Of a stretch of DNA of 64,000 nucleotides, positions 43,248-52,889 are shown piece after piece. Both the position numbers and the translations under genes were made by a program. Source of the DNA: Amycolatopsis orientalis DSM 40040 = KCTC 9412 (GTDB lineage Bacteria > Actinomycetota > Actinomycetes > Mycobacteriales > Pseudonocardiaceae); the NCBI RefSeq assembly GCF_000478275.1, contig NZ_ASJB01000064.1, positions 248,001 through 312,000 of the forward strand. Reading direction: 5' to 3'. The notes under the pieces were generated by a model that had not been told where the DNA came from, ran no database searches, and worked only from the letters and a program-made list of their open reading frames with translations. Numbering within the stretch: the first letter of the stretch is position 1; each line of letters starts with the position of its first letter.

Positions 43248-44666
43248 ATGACAAATCGAAAGGCGTCCCGGCGATACGGCGTGGCGCTCGGGGCGGGACT
43301 ACTGGCGCTGACGGCACATACCGCGTCGGCCGCACCGGAATCCGCGCTGAACTGGCGTGATTGCGGTGCGGGGGCCGAATGCGCGGTACTCACCGTCCCG
43401 GTGGATTGGAAGAATCCGGCGGGGCCGGCCACCGGCATCGACGTCGTGCGCGTCGCGGCGAAGAATCCGGGGCGCAAGACCGGCACCGTGGTGGCCAACC
43501 TGGGGGCGGGCAACAGCACCACCGCCATCGTGGGCCTACGGCCACCGTCGATCCAGAGCTGGCTCGACCAGCTGACCGAGCGACTGGACGTCGTGGTGTT
43601 CGATCCTCGCGGTCTCGGCCGGGGAGACACGCGGATCGTCTGTCCCCGGCCCCAGCCGTCGATCCTCGGCCTGGTGCGGCGGCAGGACGCGGCCGGGTGG
43701 CGGGCACAGGCCGCGAAGAACGCCGCCTACGACGCTGGATGTCGCGAGGCCGCCGGACCGGCTTTCGCGGGCCTCCGTTCGTGGCAGATCGCGCACGACC
43801 TGGACGCGCTCCGGGCGGCACTCGGTGAAGCGAAACTTCGGTACTTCGGCAACTCGTACGGCACAACCTACGGACAGGCATACGCCGAACTCTTCGGCTC
43901 CCGCCTGGAGCGGATGTACCTCGACGGCGTCGCCGACCACACCCGGCCCCGGTTGATCGACTGGTTGTCCGACTACGCGCGCACCCAGGAACAGCAGCTG
44001 CTGCACTTTCGCGACTGGTGTGCGCGGACGTTTTCGTGTGCACTGCACGGCTTGGACGCAGCGAAGGCATGGGACGACCTCGTCGTGACATCCGATCGCC
44101 CGGGCGATCTGTTCGCCGGTGCCCTCGTCGGCATGAACCCGCCGCGGTGGCCGGATCTGGCCCGCGCGATCGCCAAAGCGCGCGCCGGCGACGCCTCCGA
44201 CTTCGAGACCGTGCTCCGGTACCCGGCGCCGGAACCGACCGGTTCCGTGCAAGGCGCGACGCTCTGTCACGACTTCATGCCGACACTGCCGGATTACCAA
44301 GGGTTTCTCGGTATCGAACGACATCTGAAGGCGATCGCACCCCGTTTCGGCTGGATCGAGGGCCGCTATGAGCTCGGGCGCTGTGTGGGCATATCGGGTG
44401 AGCCCGCGTATCCGCCACATCCGCTTTCGGCGCCGGACGCGCCGCCGGTCCTGGTGACGATCGGCGAACTCGACAACAACACCGCCAACCTCGGGGCGGC
44501 ACACGCCGCGCGGCAGTTCCCGCGGGCGAGGCAGGTCTGGCACGGCGACGGGCACGCCGCCTACCTGCTGGGTAACAAGTGTCTGCGCACGCTGGGCAAC
44601 ACCTACCTGATGGCCGGCACCCTGCCACCGGCCGGCACGTTCTGCGCCGGAGAACTCACCCCATGA
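43248..44666 (+). CDS. Secreted TAP-like alpha/beta hydrolase (S33-type)
   Basis: A 472-residue secreted protein with a signal peptide ending near TASA. The nucleophile elbow FGNSYGTTYGQ and C-terminal WHGDGHAAYLLG with the catalytic His are typical of Streptomyces tripeptidyl aminopeptidases and relatives. Oxyanion region VFDPRGLGRGD. It probably trims peptides outside the cell. The substrate is not established. Confidence 0.88.
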   Translation: MTNRKASRRYGVALGAGLLALTAHTASAAPESALNWRDCGAGAECAVLTVPVDWKNPAGPATGIDVVRVAAKNPGRKTGTVVANLGAGNSTTAIVGLRPPSIQSWLDQLTERLDVVVFDPRGLGRGDTRIVCPRPQPSILGLVRRQDAAGWRAQAAKNAAYDAGCREAAGPAFAGLRSWQIAHDLDALRAALGEAKLRYFGNSYGTTYGQAYAELFGSRLERMYLDGVADHTRPRLIDWLSDYARTQEQQLLHFRDWCARTFSCALHGLDAAKAWDDLVVTSDRPGDLFAGALVGMNPPRWPDLARAIAKARAGDASDFETVLRYPAPEPTGSVQGATLCHDFMPTLPDYQGFLGIERHLKAIAPRFGWIEGRYELGRCVGISGEPAYPPHPLSAPDAPPVLVTIGELDNNTANLGAAHAARQFPRARQVWHGDGHAAYLLGNKCLRTLGNTYLMAGTLPPAGTFCAGELTP

Positions 44667-44671
44667 GCGGC

Positions 44672-44730
44672 GGGACAGCAGAGGGGGTGTTCAAAGCTCG
44701 GACATGAGCCTGAACGCCCCCTCCTGTCCC
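44672..44730. terminator. Bidirectional terminator
   Basis: GGGACAGCAGAGGGGGTGTT and a nearly complementary partner (TGAACGCCCCCTCCTGTCCC) form an imperfect stem of about 20 bp around a loop of about 17 nt, between the convergent hydrolase and kamA-like genes. Confidence 0.65.
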
Positions 44731-44745
44731 TGGAGGGACGGCCGG

Positions 44746-46140
44746 TCAGGACTGCCGTGGCTGCTCGCGCCACCAGCGCTGGCCCGCCTCGGGCAGGGTG
44801 GAGATCGGGTCGTAGTACGGGTACCGGCGCTGCAAGGCCTCGGGGTCTTCGTGCTCGATCCCGGTCCGATAGTTCTTCGTCCAGTAGGAGATCCCCAGCT
44901 CACGGTCATATTCGGCGAGCTGGTGCACCCAGCGCTTCCCGACGTATGGGACGTCGCAGACGATCCGCGGCGTCGCGTAGCCGGGCAGGTAGCCCATGAT
45001 CGCGTGCTGCAGTTCCTGTGCTTCGTGCACGGAAACCCGCCAGTGCTCGGCGTTCGGGATCATGTCGCACATGTAGAAGTAGTACGGCAGGATGTTCGCC
45101 TCGCCCTGCAGCGCGAAGCACAGGTCCAGCAGATCGCCCGGGGTCGCGTTGACGCCCTTCATCAGCACGCCCTGGTTGCGCACGTCGCGGACGCCGACGT
45201 CGAGCGCGGTCCTGGCGGCTTCCGCGACCAGCGGGGTGACCGACTGGGCGTGGTTGACGTGGGTGTGGATCGCGAGGTTGACGCCGCGGCGCTGTGCGGT
45301 GCCGGCGACGCGTTCGAGGCCCTCGACGACCTTGGGCTGGATCCAGTGCTGCGGCAGGGCGGCGAGCGCCTTGGTCGCGAGCCGGATGTCGCGGACGGTG
45401 TCGATGTCCATCAGCCGCATGAGGAACGACTCCAGCTGCGGCCACGGCACGTTGGCGACGTCGCCGCCGGAGACCACCACGTCGCGCACACCGGGGGTCT
45501 TCTTCAGGTACGCGATCATCGCGTCCTGGCGGTCGACAGGCTTGAGCGAGAGCTTGTGCTTCTCGATCTGCTCGGTGGAGTTGCCGACCAGGTCCATCCG
45601 GGTGCAGTGCCCGCAGTACTGGGGGCAGGTGGAGATCATCTCGGCGAGGACCTTGGTGGGGTAGCGGTGCGTCAGCCCCTCCACCACCCACATCTCGGCC
45701 TCGTGCAGTGAGTCCCGCTCGGAGTGCGGGTGGCTCGGCCACTCGGTGTCGCGGTCGCTGCGCACCGGGAGCATGTAGCGCCGGATGGGGTCGGCGTACC
45801 AGGCCTCGGTCACCTTCGCCGGATCGGTGCCCGCGTTGGGTGCCATCGTGTTGATCATCTGCGGCGGCAGCAGCATCGACATCGTGGCCATCTCGCGCTG
45901 GTCGGCGAGCATGTCCTCGTAGAAGCGCTCCTCGAGCAGGTCGCCCATCAGCGCGCGCAGCTGCTTGGCATTGCGGATGCAGTGCACCCGCTGCCACTGC
46001 GCGTCACGCCACTCGGCCTCGGTCACGTCGTGCCAGCCGGGGAAGCGGCGCCAGTCGGGTTCGATCAGCTCGACTCGGGTGTAGTCGTAGGGCTGATCGT
46101 AGGCGGCCACCGGCGAGGTTGGTTCCTGGATCGCAGTCAC
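44746..46140 (-). CDS. kamA: KamA-family radical SAM 2,3-aminomutase
   Basis: A 464-residue enzyme. The radical-SAM cluster motif is CPQYCGHC (CX3CX2C), VVVSGGD follows as in aminomutases, and a Lys in VPYVGKRWVHQ near the C terminus is a plausible PLP anchor although the usual glycine-rich setting is altered. The family moves the alpha-amino group of lysine (or glutamate) to the beta position. Which amino acid is used cannot be told. It is divergent from an amidohydrolase with AT-richer repeats between them. Confidence 0.87.
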   Translation of the reverse strand: MTAIQEPTSPVAAYDQPYDYTRVELIEPDWRRFPGWHDVTEAEWRDAQWQRVHCIRNAKQLRALMGDLLEERFYEDMLADQREMATMSMLLPPQMINTMAPNAGTDPAKVTEAWYADPIRRYMLPVRSDRDTEWPSHPHSERDSLHEAEMWVVEGLTHRYPTKVLAEMISTCPQYCGHCTRMDLVGNSTEQIEKHKLSLKPVDRQDAMIAYLKKTPGVRDVVVSGGDVANVPWPQLESFLMRLMDIDTVRDIRLATKALAALPQHWIQPKVVEGLERVAGTAQRRGVNLAIHTHVNHAQSVTPLVAEAARTALDVGVRDVRNQGVLMKGVNATPGDLLDLCFALQGEANILPYYFYMCDMIPNAEHWRVSVHEAQELQHAIMGYLPGYATPRIVCDVPYVGKRWVHQLAEYDRELGISYWTKNYRTGIEHEDPEALQRRYPYYDPISTLPEAGQRWWREQPRQS

Positions 46141-46168
46141 TTGTACTCCTCGTCGTCGGAAACGCGTG

Positions 46169-46212
46169 AAAATATCCTGTCACATCGTTCGGAAGACGTA
46201 AATATTCCTGTC
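46169..46212. repeat. Imperfect direct repeat in the kamA upstream region
   Basis: AAAATATCCTGTC at 46169 and AAATATTCCTGTC near 46200 form a near-direct repeat 31 bp apart in a locally AT-rich stretch between divergent starts. It may contain promoter elements or an operator for kamA. Confidence 0.4.
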
Positions 46213-46282
46213 CTGCGCGGTGTGTCCGACGGAGGCCGCCCCGCTGGTCACGCGGACATCCGCAGGCTGCAAACTCGGAAGG

Positions 46283-47893
46283 GTGACCAACGCGCGAACC
46301 ACGCTCCTGCTCGGCGGGCGCATCTACAGCCCGTCCGCTCCCGACGCCACCGCCATGGCGGTCACGGACGGCACCGTGGTCTGGGTGGGACAGGACGGCC
46401 CGGCCAAGGCACTGCACCCCGACGCCGAGGTGGTCGACCTCGACGGCGCCTTCGTCGCCCCCGCCTTCGTCGACGCGCACGTCCACGCCACCGCGACCGG
46501 CCTGCACCTCACCGGGGTGAACCTCGCCGGCATCCGGAGTGCGGCCGAACTCCTGTCCGCGGTCCGCGCCGCGGTCCGGCCCGGCCAGGTGCTCGTCGCG
46601 CACGGCTGGGACGAGTCCCGCTGGACCGACGGCCGGCTGCCCAGCCGCGCGGAGATCGACGCGGCCGCGAACGGGACGCCGGTCTACCTGAGCCGCGTCG
46701 ACGTCCATTCCGCGCTCGTCTCCAGCGCGCTCGTCGCCTTGGCGCCCGGTGTGCACGACGCGGCGGGCTGGTCGGCCGACGGGCCGCTGACCCGCGACGC
46801 CCACCACCGGGTCCGCGCCGCGATGCGCGAGGCCATCACCCCCGGCCAGCGACGCGAGGCCCAGCGCGCCTTCCTCGCCGAGGTCGCCGCGCAGGGAGTC
46901 GTCAGCGTCCACGAATGCGCCGGCCCGGACATCTCCGGCGCCGAAGACCTCACCGACCTGCTCGCGCTCGCCGCCGGACCGGGACTGCCGGAGGTCGTCG
47001 GCTACTGGGGCGAACACGGCGGAGTCGACCGTGCCCGTGCCCTGGGTGCCAGGGGAGTGGCGGGCGACCTGTTCGTCGACGGTGCCCTCGGCTCCCGCAC
47101 CGCCGCGCTGCACGAGCCGTACGCCGACGCGCACGGTACCTCCGGGACGCTCTACCTCGACGCTCCCGCCATCGGCGAGCACATCGCCGCCTGCACCGAA
47201 GCGGGGCTGCAGGCCGGGTTCCATGTCATCGGTGACGCCGCCGTCGCGGAGGTCGTCGAGGGATTCCGCCTCGCGGAGAAGACCGTGGGGCAGCGTGCGC
47301 TGGCCGCCCGGCACCACCGGCTCGAGCACGTCGAGATGATCGACGCCGACCAGGCACGGGCGCTCGCGGGCTGGGGCGTGGTCGCCTCGGTCCAGCCGGG
47401 ATTCGACGCGGAATGGGGCGGTGCGCACGGCATGTACACCGACCGTCTCGGCGGCGAACGGGCCGCGAAGCTCAATCCCTTCTCCGCCATGGCCGCCGAA
47501 GGGCTCCTGCTCGCCTTCGGCTCCGACGCACCCGTCACGCCGGTCGATCCGTGGGCCGCCGTCCGCGCCGGGACCTACCACCGCACTCCGGGGTCGGGAC
47601 TGTCCGCTCGGGCGTCCTTCACCGCCCACACCCGCGCCGGGCACCGCGCCGCCGGGGTCAACGACGGCGTCACCGGCAGCCTGGTCCCGGGAGCTCCCGC
47701 GCATTACGCGGTCTGGGACGCCACGGATCTGGTCGTCGCGACGCCGGACTCGCGGGTGCAGCGCTGGTCGACCGACCCGCGGGCGGGCGTGCCCCCGCTG
47801 CCGAACCTCGAAGAAGGCGCCCCGCTGCCTCGCTGTCTGCGCACGGTCCGCGACGGCCAGGTCATCCACGACGCGTTCACCCGCACGGCCTAG
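46283..47893 (+). CDS. YtcJ-like amidohydrolase
   Basis: A 536-residue metal-dependent hydrolase of the amidohydrolase superfamily. The N-terminal beta-sandwich contains LLLGGRIYSPSA, the metal motif is VDAHVHATA, a further His lies in AGFHVIGDAAV and the Asp in FGSDAPVTP. YtcJ-type proteins hydrolyse N-acyl or amide substrates; none can be named. GTG 46283 was chosen because the family start falls there. The Lnt gene follows by 10 bp. Confidence 0.87.
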   Translation: MTNARTTLLLGGRIYSPSAPDATAMAVTDGTVVWVGQDGPAKALHPDAEVVDLDGAFVAPAFVDAHVHATATGLHLTGVNLAGIRSAAELLSAVRAAVRPGQVLVAHGWDESRWTDGRLPSRAEIDAAANGTPVYLSRVDVHSALVSSALVALAPGVHDAAGWSADGPLTRDAHHRVRAAMREAITPGQRREAQRAFLAEVAAQGVVSVHECAGPDISGAEDLTDLLALAAGPGLPEVVGYWGEHGGVDRARALGARGVAGDLFVDGALGSRTAALHEPYADAHGTSGTLYLDAPAIGEHIAACTEAGLQAGFHVIGDAAVAEVVEGFRLAEKTVGQRALAARHHRLEHVEMIDADQARALAGWGVVASVQPGFDAEWGGAHGMYTDRLGGERAAKLNPFSAMAAEGLLLAFGSDAPVTPVDPWAAVRAGTYHRTPGSGLSARASFTAHTRAGHRAAGVNDGVTGSLVPGAPAHYAVWDATDLVVATPDSRVQRWSTDPRAGVPPLPNLEEGAPLPRCLRTVRDGQVIHDAFTRTA

Positions 47894-47902
47894 GGTTCAG
47901 GA

Positions 47903-49495
47903 GTGTCCTCGACCGTGACCGATCCGGATCCCGAAGTGGTGCCCCGGAAGCGGTTCTCCCGTGCCTGGCTCCTGCGTTTCCTTGTCGCGGCGGCGTCGGG
48001 GTTCACGCTGTACCTGAGTTTCGCGCCGCGTCCGCTGTGGTGGCTGGCGCCGCTGGCGTTCACCGGTTTCGCGCTGGTGGTGCACGGACGCCGGTTCCGC
48101 GGCGCGTTCGGCTACGCGTTCGTGTTCGGGGTGGCGTTCTTCCTGCCGCTGCTGACCTGGCTGCTGGACTTCCTCGGCCCGGGCTTCGGGCCGTGGCCGT
48201 GGCTCGGGCTGGCGATGGCGCTGTCGGTGTACCTCGGTTTCGGCGGTGCGTTCGCCACCGTGGTGTGGCGGCTGCCGCTCGGGCCGCTGTGGGCGGCGCT
48301 GGTGATCATCGCGATGGAAACCCCGCGCGCGTGGTTCCCGTTCGGCGGGTTCCCGTGGGGACGGGTGGCGTTCAGTCAGCCCGAAGGCGCCTTCGTGTCA
48401 CTGGCGTCTGTCGGCGGCGCTCCGCTGGTCGGTCTCGCCGTCGTGCTCACCGGGTTCGGCCTCGCCGCGCTGTGCCTGCGGCTGAAGGGCGCCGATCCGC
48501 GGCGTTCGCTGGTGGCCGCGTCGGTTCTGACGCTGGTGCCGGTGGTGGCGGGCCTGGCGGTGTGGCCGACGATCGGCACCGAGGCTCAGGACGGCGAACT
48601 CACCATCGCCACGGTGCAGGGCAACGCCCCCGACATCGGTCTCGCGCTGGAAGGCCGCCGCGACGAACTCCGGAACAACCACCTCGCCGAGAGTGCCCGG
48701 CTGCTCGAACGGCTCAAGGCGGGCAACACCAGGATCGATCTGCTGATCTGGCCCGAGACCGCGCTGGCGATGCGCACCGGTGACGCCGGCGTCGACCAGA
48801 TGGTGCGGGACTACGGCACTCAGGCGATCATCGGCGCGCTCGTCCGGCTGCCCGACGGCACCGCGCAGAACTCCGCCCTCGTCTGGGACCCGGTCACCGG
48901 CCCTGGCCAGCGCTACGCCAAGCAGCAGCTGGTCCCGTTCGGCGAGTACGTCCCCGCCCGTGAAGTCGCGAAGCTGGTGACGCCGTTCGTCGACAGCGTC
49001 GCGAACATGACCGCGGGGGACGGCGCCAACGCCGCCCTGTCGGTCGCGGGCACCAAGGTCGGCGTCTTCATCTGCTACGAGACCGCGTTCGACTACCCCG
49101 CCAGGGAATCGGTCGCCGACGGTGCCGAACTGCTCGTCGTGCCGACCAACAACGCCTGGTACGGACCGGGGGAGATGAGCTACCAGCAGCTGGCGATGTC
49201 GCGGCTGCGGGCGGTCGAGCACGGTCGCTCCGTGATCGTCTCCGCCACCAGCGGAGTCAGCGCGATCGTCGCGCCCGACGGTTCGATCATGGCCTCTACC
49301 AGCCTGTTCACCGCAGACTCCCTGGTGGGGCGCGTCCCGCTGAGGCAGCAGACTACGCTGTCGGATCTACTCGGTGTGACGACGGAGTACGGAGTGCTGG
49401 CCCTGGCGGTCGCCGGGGTTACCGGCGGGTTCGTACTCCGTTTTCGCACCCGGCGCGCGAGCGTCGCCAAGGCAACGAGGGAAGCGGCGGGCTGA
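47903..49495 (+). CDS. lnt: Apolipoprotein N-acyltransferase
   Basis: A 530-residue membrane enzyme that adds the third acyl chain to the N-terminal cysteine of lipoproteins. Six or more N-terminal helices precede a nitrilase domain with triad Glu in IWPETAL, Lys in YAKQQLVPFGEY and Cys in VFICYETAF. The C-terminal helix closes the fold. It sits directly upstream of ppm1; in mycobacteria the two are one polypeptide. Confidence 0.93.
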   Translation: MSSTVTDPDPEVVPRKRFSRAWLLRFLVAAASGFTLYLSFAPRPLWWLAPLAFTGFALVVHGRRFRGAFGYAFVFGVAFFLPLLTWLLDFLGPGFGPWPWLGLAMALSVYLGFGGAFATVVWRLPLGPLWAALVIIAMETPRAWFPFGGFPWGRVAFSQPEGAFVSLASVGGAPLVGLAVVLTGFGLAALCLRLKGADPRRSLVAASVLTLVPVVAGLAVWPTIGTEAQDGELTIATVQGNAPDIGLALEGRRDELRNNHLAESARLLERLKAGNTRIDLLIWPETALAMRTGDAGVDQMVRDYGTQAIIGALVRLPDGTAQNSALVWDPVTGPGQRYAKQQLVPFGEYVPAREVAKLVTPFVDSVANMTAGDGANAALSVAGTKVGVFICYETAFDYPARESVADGAELLVVPTNNAWYGPGEMSYQQLAMSRLRAVEHGRSVIVSATSGVSAIVAPDGSIMASTSLFTADSLVGRVPLRQQTTLSDLLGVTTEYGVLALAVAGVTGGFVLRFRTRRASVAKATREAAG

Positions 49496-49521
49496 CCCGC
49501 CGGAACACGGAGGAAAGACGG

Positions 49522-50289
49522 ATGGCGCAGGCGCCACGGGGGGACCAGGGAATCGACCCGGTGCTGGTGGTGATCCCGACGTACAACGAGCGGGAGAACA
49601 TCGGCCCGATCCTGGAACGCCTGCTCAAGGCACTCCCGGACGTGCACGCCCTCGTCGTCGACGACGGCAGCCCGGACGGGACCGGCGACGTGGCCGACGA
49701 GCTCGCGAAGGCCGACGAGCGGATCCAGGTCATGCACCGGACCGAGAAGGCCGGTCTGGGCGCCGCGTACGTCGCGGGATTCCGCTGGGGGCTCTCCCGA
49801 GAGTACGCCACCATCGTCGAGATGGACGCCGACGGTTCGCACGCGCCGGAGGATCTGCCCCGGGTGCTGGCGGCACTGGAGGACGCGGACCTGTCCATCG
49901 GTTCCCGCTACGTTCCCGGTGGCAGCACGGTGAACTGGCCGTTCCAGCGCAAGGCGCTCTCGTGGGTGGCGAACCTCTACGCGCGGATCGCGCTCGGCAC
50001 GAAGATCAAGGACATCACCGCCGGTTTCCGCGCGTACCGCCGCACTGTGCTGGAGAAGCTCCCGCTCGACGAGATCGCCTCGCGCGGCTACTGCTTCCAG
50101 ATCGACCTGGCGTTCCGCACGGCACTCGCCGGGTTCGAGGTCGTCGAGGTGCCGATCACCTTCACCGAACGCGAGGTCGGCCAGTCGAAGATGAGCGGCT
50201 CGGTCGTGCGTGAGGCGATCGTCCTGGTCGGGCTGTGGGGGATCAAGCGTCGCTGGCAGCAGCTTCGCGGGCTGGTCAAGAAGGGCTGA
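49522..50289 (+). CDS. ppm1: Polyprenol monophosphomannose synthase
   Basis: A 255-residue GT2 enzyme that makes polyprenyl-phosphate mannose for lipoglycan and glycoprotein synthesis. Motifs: VVIPTYNERENIGPIL, VDDGSPDGTGD, EMDADGSHAPEDLP and the basic ITAGFRAYRR region. ATG 49522 has a GGAGGAAAG site. No membrane helices, so Lnt may dock it at the membrane. Its 3' end overlaps the deoR-type gene by 14 bp. Confidence 0.93.
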   Translation: MAQAPRGDQGIDPVLVVIPTYNERENIGPILERLLKALPDVHALVVDDGSPDGTGDVADELAKADERIQVMHRTEKAGLGAAYVAGFRWGLSREYATIVEMDADGSHAPEDLPRVLAALEDADLSIGSRYVPGGSTVNWPFQRKALSWVANLYARIALGTKIKDITAGFRAYRRTVLEKLPLDEIASRGYCFQIDLAFRTALAGFEVVEVPITFTEREVGQSKMSGSVVREAIVLVGLWGIKRRWQQLRGLVKKG

Positions 50290-51040
50290 CGCCCAGCACG
50301 CTCACGCCGAGTTTCCCCAGTTCCTTCACCGTCGGTTCGTCCGGCGCCGCGTCGGTGATCACGCCCGCGACGTCGGACAGGGGGAGCACGGTGAACGGCG
50401 AGGCCGCGCCGATCTTCTCGGAGCTGGCCAGCACGTAGGTGTCGGCGGCGCGTTTGGCGAGCGTGCGTTTCATCGCGGCCTCGTCCGAGTCGCCGGTGGT
50501 GAGCCCGGTCTCCGGATGCACACCGGTGACGCCGAGGAAGAACAGATCGGCGTTGATCCTCATCGCCGCCTCCGCCGCGGCCGCGCCACAGGTGACGGCG
50601 GAGTGCTTGAAGAGCCGCCCGCCGATCAGGAACACCTCGACCTTCGGATGTGTGACGAGCGCGGCCGCGACCGTGGGGCTGTGCGTGACGATGGTCGCTT
50701 CGAGGTCCACGGGGAGGGCCTTCGCGAGCGCGAGCGCGGTCGTGCCGCCGTCGAGGATGACGGTCGACCCCAGCCGGATCAACGCTGCTGCACGTTTCGC
50801 GATCCGTTCCTTGCCCGCGACGCTGACCGCCATCCGGGTCGCGTAGTCCGCAGTGGCGGGGGAGACCGGCAAAGCTCCGCCGTAGACCCGTTGGCAGAGT
50901 CCGGCATCCGCGAGATCTCGCAGGTCACGACGGATACTGTCCTCTGAGACGCCGAGTTCGGCGGCGAGGTCCTTGGCCACGATCCGGCCTTCGGTCTTCA
51001 AGCGGTCGAGCAGCAGGTCTCGTCGTTGCGCAGCCAACAT
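50276..51040 (-). CDS. DeoR-family transcriptional regulator
   Basis: A 254-residue repressor. The N-terminal HTH (IVAKDLAAELGVSEDSIRRD) and the sugar-phosphate sensing domain with VILDGGTTALALAKAL are typical. ATG 51040. It is divergent from a deoxyribosyltransferase-like gene, with an inverted repeat spanning both starts, so it is probably autoregulated and responds to a sugar phosphate. Confidence 0.9.
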   Translation of the reverse strand: MLAAQRRDLLLDRLKTEGRIVAKDLAAELGVSEDSIRRDLRDLADAGLCQRVYGGALPVSPATADYATRMAVSVAGKERIAKRAAALIRLGSTVILDGGTTALALAKALPVDLEATIVTHSPTVAAALVTHPKVEVFLIGGRLFKHSAVTCGAAAAEAAMRINADLFFLGVTGVHPETGLTTGDSDEAAMKRTLAKRAADTYVLASSEKIGAASPFTVLPLSDVAGVITDAAPDEPTVKELGKLGVSVLGVSPS

Positions 51041-51078
51041 GTGCACGTTCCTCCTTGTTCTTGCCGATTGTTGCACAT
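51039..51078. promoter_or_regulatory. Candidate DeoR-type operator
   Basis: ATGTGCA at 51039-51045, overlapping the start codon of the DeoR-type gene, pairs exactly with TGCACAT at 51072-51078. TTGTT repeats lie between. Position between two divergent starts suits an operator. Confidence 0.45.
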
Positions 51079-51091
51079 TAGGCTGCGCCGC

Positions 51092-51466
51092 ATGAGCAAA
51101 CCTTTGATGATCCTCATCGCCGGCCCGTTCCGTTCCGGTACCGGCGACGATCCCGAACTCCTCGCCCGCAACCTCGCCCGGCTCGAAGAGGCCGCCTGGC
51201 CGATCTTCCGCAGCGGACACGTGCCGATGATCGGCGAATGGGTCGCGCTGCCGGTGCTGCGCGGCGCCGGCGGGAAGACCGTGGCCGACCCGGTCGCCAA
51301 GGACGTCATGTATCCGACGGCGGACCGGCTGCTGCACCACTGCGACGCCGTCCTGCGCCTGCCCGGGGAATCGACCGGCGCCGACCAGGACGTCGCCATC
51401 GCGCTGTCCCGCGGACTGGCCGTGTATCACCGCGTCGAGGACATCCCGGGATACCTGGCCGCATAA
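51092..51466 (+). CDS. Nucleoside 2-deoxyribosyltransferase-like (DUF4406) protein
   Basis: A 124-residue protein with ATG 51092. The opening LMILIAGPFRSG and the DAVLRLPGESTGADQDVAIA segment resemble small deoxyribosyltransferase-fold proteins of the DUF4406 type. Divergent from a DeoR-type regulator. Substrate and activity unknown. Confidence 0.7.
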   Translation: MSKPLMILIAGPFRSGTGDDPELLARNLARLEEAAWPIFRSGHVPMIGEWVALPVLRGAGGKTVADPVAKDVMYPTADRLLHHCDAVLRLPGESTGADQDVAIALSRGLAVYHRVEDIPGYLAA

Positions 51467-51510
51467 TGCGTAACGCCGTCGAGTGTGACGTTTCCGGGGG
51501 AAGGTGAGTC

Positions 51511-52812
51511 GTGGCCGGTCAGGTCTGCAGGATGTGCGAAGGCCCCCTGCCGTCGAAGACGGGGTCGCGCGGGCGCACAGCCCTCTACTGTTCGGCCGCG
51601 TGCCGCCAGCGGGCCTACCGGTCACGGCGTGACCCCACCTCCGACGTCGACACCCTCATCGCCGAGGTCGGCCGCGTCGCGAACCGGCTGGCGCCTCGGC
51701 CACCGGAGGCGTTTCTCACCGATCTCACCTCGCTGACCTCCGGTGTGGGCAGACTGCGGCGCATCGCTCAGCTGGCGCTTCGGGCGGAAAGAGAAAACGT
51801 CACGCCGGAGCCCGTGACGGAAACCGTGGACGAGGTCACCTTCGCCGGGAGGATCGAGCAGCATCAGCGAGAGCTGCGCGTGCACTGCTATCGCATGGTC
51901 GGGTCCTACGACGACGCCGAGGACCTCGTGCAGGAGACGTTCCTGCGAGCTTGGCGCGGCCGTGAAGGCTTCGAAGGCCGGTCGAGCTTCCGTGCCTGGC
52001 TCTATCGCATCGCCACCAACACCTGCCTGGATTTCCTGCGGCGCACCAAACGGGTCCCGCGCCCCTACGACCCGCTGCCCGGCGTCGACCAGCAAGGCGA
52101 ACCGCCCCAGTTCATGCCCTGGTTGCAGCCGTACCCGGACATCCAGCTCGACGAAGTCGCGTCCACGGAGCCTGAACCCGGTGAGATCCAGGAGGCCAGG
52201 GAAACGATGGAACTGGTCTTCCTGGCCGCCATCCAGCATCTGCCACCGAAGCAGCGCGCGGTGGTGATCCTCAACGACGTCCTCGGCTGGAAGACCGCGG
52301 AGACCGCCGACCTCCTGGAAACCACGGTCGCGTCGGTCACCAGCGCACTCCAGCGTGCCCGCCCCACCCTGTGCGAACGCCTGCCGGAACGCCGCGCCGA
52401 CTGGACCCGGAACGTTCAGCCGACCGAGGAAGAGGAAACGATCCTGCGGCGCTACATGGCGGCCGCCACCGGCAGCGGCGACAGCCGGGTCATGGCGGAG
52501 CTGCTGCGAAAGGACGTGCTGGTCACGATGCCACCGAACCCCCTGTGGTTCTCCGGCCGCGACGTCTTCCTCGGCTTCGTCGCCGAGTCTCTCGATCCCG
52601 CGTCACCGACGTATTTCGGCGAGTGGAAGCACCTCCCGGCCCGGGCCAACCGGCTTCCCGCCGCGGCTGGATATGTCCGGCGTCCCGGCACCCGGATCTA
52701 CCGCGCACAAGTGCTCGACGTGCTGCGGATCGAGGACGGGAAGGTCGCGGAGATCACCGCCTTCGAACCGCACCTGTTCCCCGCGTTCGGCTTGCCGCTG
52801 ACGATCACCTGA
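51511..52812 (+). CDS. ECF sigma factor (SigG-like) with N-terminal zinc finger
   Basis: A 433-residue protein. Residues about 5-42 form a CxxC...CxxxC zinc-finger-like module (CRMCEGPLP; YCSAACRQRAYR) uncommon on sigma factors, followed by a helical linker. Residues about 110-295 are sigma-70 regions 2 and 4 of the SigG type (DDAEDLVQETFLRAWRGREG; LPPKQRAVVILNDVLG). A C-terminal SnoaL-like domain (about 310-430) completes it. GTG start. The next gene is an SDR, which it may transcribe. Confidence 0.85.
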   Translation: MAGQVCRMCEGPLPSKTGSRGRTALYCSAACRQRAYRSRRDPTSDVDTLIAEVGRVANRLAPRPPEAFLTDLTSLTSGVGRLRRIAQLALRAERENVTPEPVTETVDEVTFAGRIEQHQRELRVHCYRMVGSYDDAEDLVQETFLRAWRGREGFEGRSSFRAWLYRIATNTCLDFLRRTKRVPRPYDPLPGVDQQGEPPQFMPWLQPYPDIQLDEVASTEPEPGEIQEARETMELVFLAAIQHLPPKQRAVVILNDVLGWKTAETADLLETTVASVTSALQRARPTLCERLPERRADWTRNVQPTEEEETILRRYMAAATGSGDSRVMAELLRKDVLVTMPPNPLWFSGRDVFLGFVAESLDPASPTYFGEWKHLPARANRLPAAAGYVRRPGTRIYRAQVLDVLRIEDGKVAEITAFEPHLFPAFGLPLTIT

Positions 52813-52889
52813 GGACCGATGGGATTCGCGCGCCTTCTTCGTCTCAACGGTCGAGCACACCGAAGCGACCTACGCGGAAGGAACGCCCC

